This document shows, in pieces, positions 21,425 to 22,735 of a stretch of DNA of 22,735 nucleotides. The stretch is from an uncultured Erysipelotrichaceae bacterium. GTDB lineage: Bacteria; Bacillota_I; Bacilli_A; RFN20; CAG-826. The notes below the pieces were generated by a model that worked only from the letters and a program-made list of their open reading frames with translations, was not told where the DNA came from and searched no databases. Made by a program: the position numbers and the translations under genes. Each line of letters begins with the position of its first letter. Position 1 is the first letter of the stretch. The stretch lies in NCBI GenBank assembly GCA_902801805.1, contig CADCJP010000005.1, forward strand, positions 1 through 22,735, in the 5' to 3' direction.

Positions 21425-22720
21425 TTAACGTCTAGAGCTATTTGAAGACGCTCTAGCGGTTTTAGTGACCTTGCTATATAAGAAGATATCTTTTCTAAAA
21501 TCAATGTGATACGAGTCACTTCTAACATAAGGTGAAGCACCATATTGGAACTGCACATTCTTATTCTTTCTACTCATACCAAAGAGGATGATAGAAGAGA
21601 AGATTATACCCATAATCGCACCGACGATTAAGCCAGGAATTAAGTTTTCAATAATCGCACCGATACCTAAGCCAATTAAGGCGAAGATGACGAAGAAGAT
21701 ACTCCAGAACATCATCACTTTGGCTTTAGAGACTGGTAAGTCACCAGCGACTTTACCGGTTTGGCCATTTACCGCAAAGCGGTAAGATTTCTCTTTCCAC
21801 TTGGTATTTAAGATCCAAACAGGATATAAAGCGTATTGTGCGTTTGTGTCACTTAATTGAATGGATGAATCACTATAAGAGACATTATCATAACCATGAA
21901 TATCGCTTCTAAAAGCTTGGATTGTACCTTCACGGAAACGTGTGGTCGCTCTATTGAATGTTTCATCTTTACTGACGTCATATCTATCCGCAGCGAAGCC
22001 AGCGAGATAACCGGCGTTAAATTCCACGGCTTCAGAGAAATCATATGGTTCGATGGATTCCATTAATTTGTCTTCCATCTTTTTACTGCCATCAACTGGG
22101 ACGTGATCAAAGGCAATGCCACCATCTCTCACAAGAGAATAGTATTTTGTTTCCTTATAATCGTAGTTAGAATCAGACCAACGATGAGTTCTTTCACCTT
22201 TGAATCTCACTCTACCCGCCACACTAGCGTCGAAGAGCCAGAATGGCACGTATAAAGGTTTTACTTCTTCAACGACATTATCTTTAGAGAATGAACCTGG
22301 TAATAATGGTTTTTTCTTGAAGAATGATTTTAAACTACTTAAAACGTTATCTTTATCATTCTTAAATGGAATAACAAGATTTGGCTTTAAATCGCCTGAA
22401 AGTTGCTTAGAAACAAGGATATTGTTACCACAATAAGGGCAGCAAGTAGAAGAGGATGTTTCATCAACGATGAGTTCACCACCACAAGATTCACAAGAGT
22501 AGATCTTCATACCCTTCATTTCTTTGTCGGTGTATTCTTGAACTCTTGATTCATCCCAAGCGGTATCTTCTTCTTTATCGCTTGCTAAATTATCAGTGTA
22601 GGCTTTTAAATCGTCTAATGAAAAATGTGAATCACAAAATGGACAGACGATATCTTGAGTGTGGCTATCAAAGTGCAGAGTACCACCACAACAAGGGCAT
22701 TCTAATTCTTTATTTGCCAT
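21425..22720 (-). CDS. TFIIB-type double zinc-ribbon membrane protein
   Basis: A 431-residue protein with two N-terminal zinc ribbons. The first uses Cys8, Cys11, Cys26 and Cys29 (C-P-C-C-G-G...C-P-F-C); the second Cys76, Cys79, Cys94 and Cys97 (C-E-S-C-G-G...C-P-Y-C). A long conserved middle domain (about 110-315) follows, with P-L-Y-V-P-F-W-L-F-D, Y-P-V-W-I-L-N-T and N-G-Q-T-G-K-V blocks. Two hydrophobic helices lie near 327-375, and the Ser/Arg-rich tail is basic. Such proteins are widespread in Bacillota, often mislabelled as helicase PriA; function is unknown, perhaps as a membrane scaffold. Tandem stops TAATAA end the gene. ATG 22720 is 15 bases from the window edge, with no clear ribosome site visible. 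Confidence 0.85.
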   Translation of the reverse strand: MANKELECPCCGGTLHFDSHTQDIVCPFCDSHFSLDDLKAYTDNLASDKEEDTAWDESRVQEYTDKEMKGMKIYSCESCGGELIVDETSSSTCCPYCGNNILVSKQLSGDLKPNLVIPFKNDKDNVLSSLKSFFKKKPLLPGSFSKDNVVEEVKPLYVPFWLFDASVAGRVRFKGERTHRWSDSNYDYKETKYYSLVRDGGIAFDHVPVDGSKKMEDKLMESIEPYDFSEAVEFNAGYLAGFAADRYDVSKDETFNRATTRFREGTIQAFRSDIHGYDNVSYSDSSIQLSDTNAQYALYPVWILNTKWKEKSYRFAVNGQTGKVAGDLPVSKAKVMMFWSIFFVIFALIGLGIGAIIENLIPGLIVGAIMGIIFSSIILFGMSRKNKNVQFQYGASPYVRSDSYHIDFRKDIFLYSKVTKTARASSNSSRR

Positions 22721-22735
22721 ACACTATTTAACTTC

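Noticed and set aside
1..22735. Mycoplasma-type genetic code (TGA = Trp)
   Set aside because: All Trp codons in confident genes are TGG; a code-4 genome would use TGA heavily.
1..22735. Prophage, defence island or mobile element
   Set aside because: No integrase, transposase, terminal repeats or phage genes; the Fic gene alone is not enough to call a toxin-antitoxin locus, and no antitoxin partner is adjacent on the visible side.

Overview
The window is AT-rich, densely packed bacterial chromosome with Leu-TTA-rich coding sequence, strong AGGAGG-type ribosome sites and many extended -10 promoters. The gene set (Mbeg1-like hydrolase, DegV, M18 aminopeptidase, single-chain Fe-S serine dehydratase, QueT, TFIIB-type zinc-ribbon membrane protein) points to a low-GC Bacillota host, probably an uncultured Bacilli/Erysipelotrichia-like or Mollicutes-related gut lineage. 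That placement is inference. All 24 complete genes stop with TAA (22) or TAG (2), never TGA, and TGA is not read as Trp either. I see no rRNA, CRISPR array, insertion sequence, phage gene or origin.

Layout: 1-937 (-) a 3'-truncated Fic protein; 1156-1554 (-) a small membrane protein; 1627-2715 (+) an Mbeg1-like hydrolase sharing its stop bases with the convergent antiporter; 2712-4342 (-) a two-gene unit of a PII-like small protein and a CPA2 Na+/H+ antiporter; 4401-5204 (-) a surface protein with a Gly-Cys C-terminal anchor; 5336-7182 (+) a His-rich G3E GTPase overlapping a QueT transporter gene; 7183-7356 (-) a possible 57-residue membrane peptide; 7477-7554 (-) tRNA-His. Then a long minus-strand block: DegV, a P-loop kinase coupled to L-serine dehydratase, M18 aminopeptidase and a 75-residue membrane protein (12049 down to 7662), preceded by PAP2 phosphatase, S41-family lipoprotein and a four-helix membrane protein (15495 down to 12191).

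From 15597 to 18379 (+) lie serine O-acetyltransferase and a stress unit of glutathione peroxidase, OhrR-type regulator and CDF cation exporter, with a palindrome over the promoter. 18391-19469 (-) carries a lipoprotein and TsaC; 19594-21364 (+) a lipid kinase and PlsC acyltransferase; 21425-22720 (-) a double zinc-ribbon membrane protein.

Themes are ion and metal homeostasis (antiporter with candidate regulator, metal chaperone, CDF exporter), thiol/peroxide defence (CysE, Gpx, OhrR), phospholipid turnover (PAP2, lipid kinase, PlsC) and tRNA biology (tRNA-His, QueT, TsaC). The most interesting units are the PII-like/antiporter pair, the cobW-queT overlap, the gpx-ohrR-CDF operon with its operator-like palindromes, and the Gly-Cys anchored surface protein. 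Several longest-frame starts were shortened to ATGs with good ribosome sites.
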